Assembly (NCBI RefSeq): GCF_004359215.1
Contig: NC_090614.1
Coordinates: 2,501,673 to 2,565,672 of the forward strand
DNA length: 64,000 bases
Reading direction: 5' to 3'
DNA from: Bremia lactucae
Taxonomy: Eukaryota; Oomycota; Peronosporomycetes; Peronosporales; Peronosporaceae
The position numbers and the translations under genes are program-made. Below are positions 62,876-64,000 of the stretch, in pieces; within the stretch, counting starts at the first letter, position 1; the number at the start of each line of letters is the position of its first letter. A model generated the notes under the pieces. The model was not told where the DNA came from. It saw only the letters and a list, made by a program, of their open reading frames with translations, and did no database searches.

Positions 62876-64000
62876 AGCAACCTCAAGAGAATTTGCGATT
62901 CTCTTGACTAAAGTTGGTCCAGACACACAATCATTATGTGTCTCTGCACCTGGTGATGAGGTATCCCTCATCACCTTGAAGTTGAAAGTGACAAATGATT
63001 TGTCACTTAAAGCCCTAGTGGACTGCGGAGCGTCGAATAACTTTATTCGTCGCCAGTCACTAGAGGGTCGTAGGGTCAAATATGTTGAGCGCGACATCCC
63101 CTCTAACGAGGATGACGGTGATTGAAGCGACAGGCGCATCGATAACAGTGATGGAACACGTAGTGAAATTTCACTACACGTTAAAAGATTTACAGTACGA
63201 TGAAATCATCATCGTACTGGATTTGGATGACAAATTTGATGTCATCCTAGGTTTACCTTGGCTCTGAAAATATGAGTCAAAAATCAGCCGGCAGCATCGA
63301 TCCGTAAAGATGCCTGCCACTTGTTGATCAGATGGTCATCTGATGAACGTCTTGGAGCGTCCACAAGTGTGTGGATGTACTACGAGTGAGTGCGATGGCC
63401 TCACTTGTGGTACGGTCGTTAGTACAACTGCACAAACCACAGTGTGATTACTTATCACCCTGTGGAGTCAGATGCTGGCGGCTGTGCGAATGCAGAGGAA
63501 GCGCCGAAGGTCCACCACTCGAAGAAGTCGAGTGGATTGAGACATGAATGTACGCCTAGCGGGCGACATTCAAGGAAGAGGCAGGTTGTCCAAAAGAGAC
63601 AACACGATGATCCTAGGTCACGTAGAGAGTCGACGGTAGAGGACCCGACTGTGATAGCGCAATTACAGTCGGAAGACGTTGAAAAAATAAGTGCCCACAT
63701 ACTTTAGAAGAAATCTTTTCCAATAGTTAATGCTGAAGTGACTAGAATTCAGCATCCCGAGGGATTAATCCCTCGGCAGCCTGTTAATAAATACCAGGAA
63801 GACACCGAGACACTAAATGTCTTGGTTAATACCGGTTCAAGAATAGGCGCTTATACTCTTGATCTGTATGCGCCTCCGAAGTTAACTTCGGAGATAACTC
63901 AATTACCAACCCTAGAACCTAAGCGGTTCTTGAGAGATCTGCATTGTGGGAAAATCAAGCAGATCTGCGTACTCGTCACAGAGGACGATTACGTAACCGA
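62876..64000 (+). pseudogene. Family A protease and linker to RT
   Basis: LVDCGASNNFIRRQSLEGRR (about 63010-63070), a frameshift near 63110, then TGASITVMEHVVKFHYTLKD and VILGLPWL followed by a stop (63265). The linker GGCANAEEAPKVHHSKKSSG (about 63478) and TLDLYAPPKLTSEITQLPTL (63855-63915) match the minus copy. The window ends before RT. Confidence 0.87.

Larger units (their letters stand above)
61269..64000 (+). mobile_element. Gypsy family A element, 5' part (runs off window)
   Basis: 5' LTR (61269-61697), primer-binding site, gag, protease and linker up to the window end in plus sense. It is more worn than the minus copy, with several frameshifts in gag and stops after the protease. It lies head to head with the element at 52487-60722, 546 bp between the LTRs. 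Confidence 0.85.

Overview
The window looks like a repeat-rich stretch of an oomycete nuclear genome, most likely Peronosporales (Phytophthora or downy-mildew lineage). The reasons are the compact host genes with no or very short introns, recognisable oomycete-type Gypsy and Copia polyproteins, and a secreted protein family ending in WFECLL that I associate with oomycetes. The lineage call is inference; no species is claimed. LTR family names (A to E) are my own labels.

Host genes sit in three small islands. Island 1 (about 2.2-4.3 kb) is an intronless ABCG-type half transporter. Island 2 (about 7.2-16.9 kb) holds a PHD-finger nuclear protein that is convergent with a CECR5/HDHD5-like HAD phosphatase, then, after an LTR-rich insert, a four-exon glucokinase on the minus strand. 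Island 3 (about 27-34.2 kb) holds the large subunit of ribonucleotide reductase (with two exact E2F consensus sites upstream), a secreted or membrane-anchored alpha/beta-hydrolase-like protein, a decayed ACOT9-like hotdog thioesterase that still keeps an intron, and a two-domain FKBP (SlyD-like plus FKBP12-like) with a probable mitochondrial presequence. The genes do not form a pathway; they are ordinary housekeeping genes between transposon blocks.

The rest is transposon-derived. Gypsy family A has LTRs of about 430-455 bp with TGTAACGGGG...CCCCGTTACA ends, a TGGTAGCAC primer-binding site and a GGGAGGGGTGA polypurine tract. It occurs at the left window edge (minus), as a nearly whole copy at 52.5-60.7 kb (minus, with a 975-N gap) and as a truncated plus copy from 61.3 kb to the window end; the last two are head to head. 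Related family B is heavily decayed. Two B copies at 38.8-44 kb (plus) and 48.3-52.5 kb (minus) form a long inverted duplication that shares the same internal rearrangement. Family D Gypsy (35.4-38.8 kb), Copia gag-protease debris (24.3-26.7 kb), several LTR fragments and a composite direct/inverted repeat (19.1-19.9 kb) fill the remainder.

The most unusual signal is a decayed but recurring open reading frame that lies just inside the 3' LTR of family A, reading antisense to the element, in two copies (45.9-46.8 kb and 53.0-54.75 kb). Next to the second copy is a fold-back of the pol tail around three 40-bp tandem units. Assembly gaps are at 4307-4406, 13203-13302 and 59410-60384.
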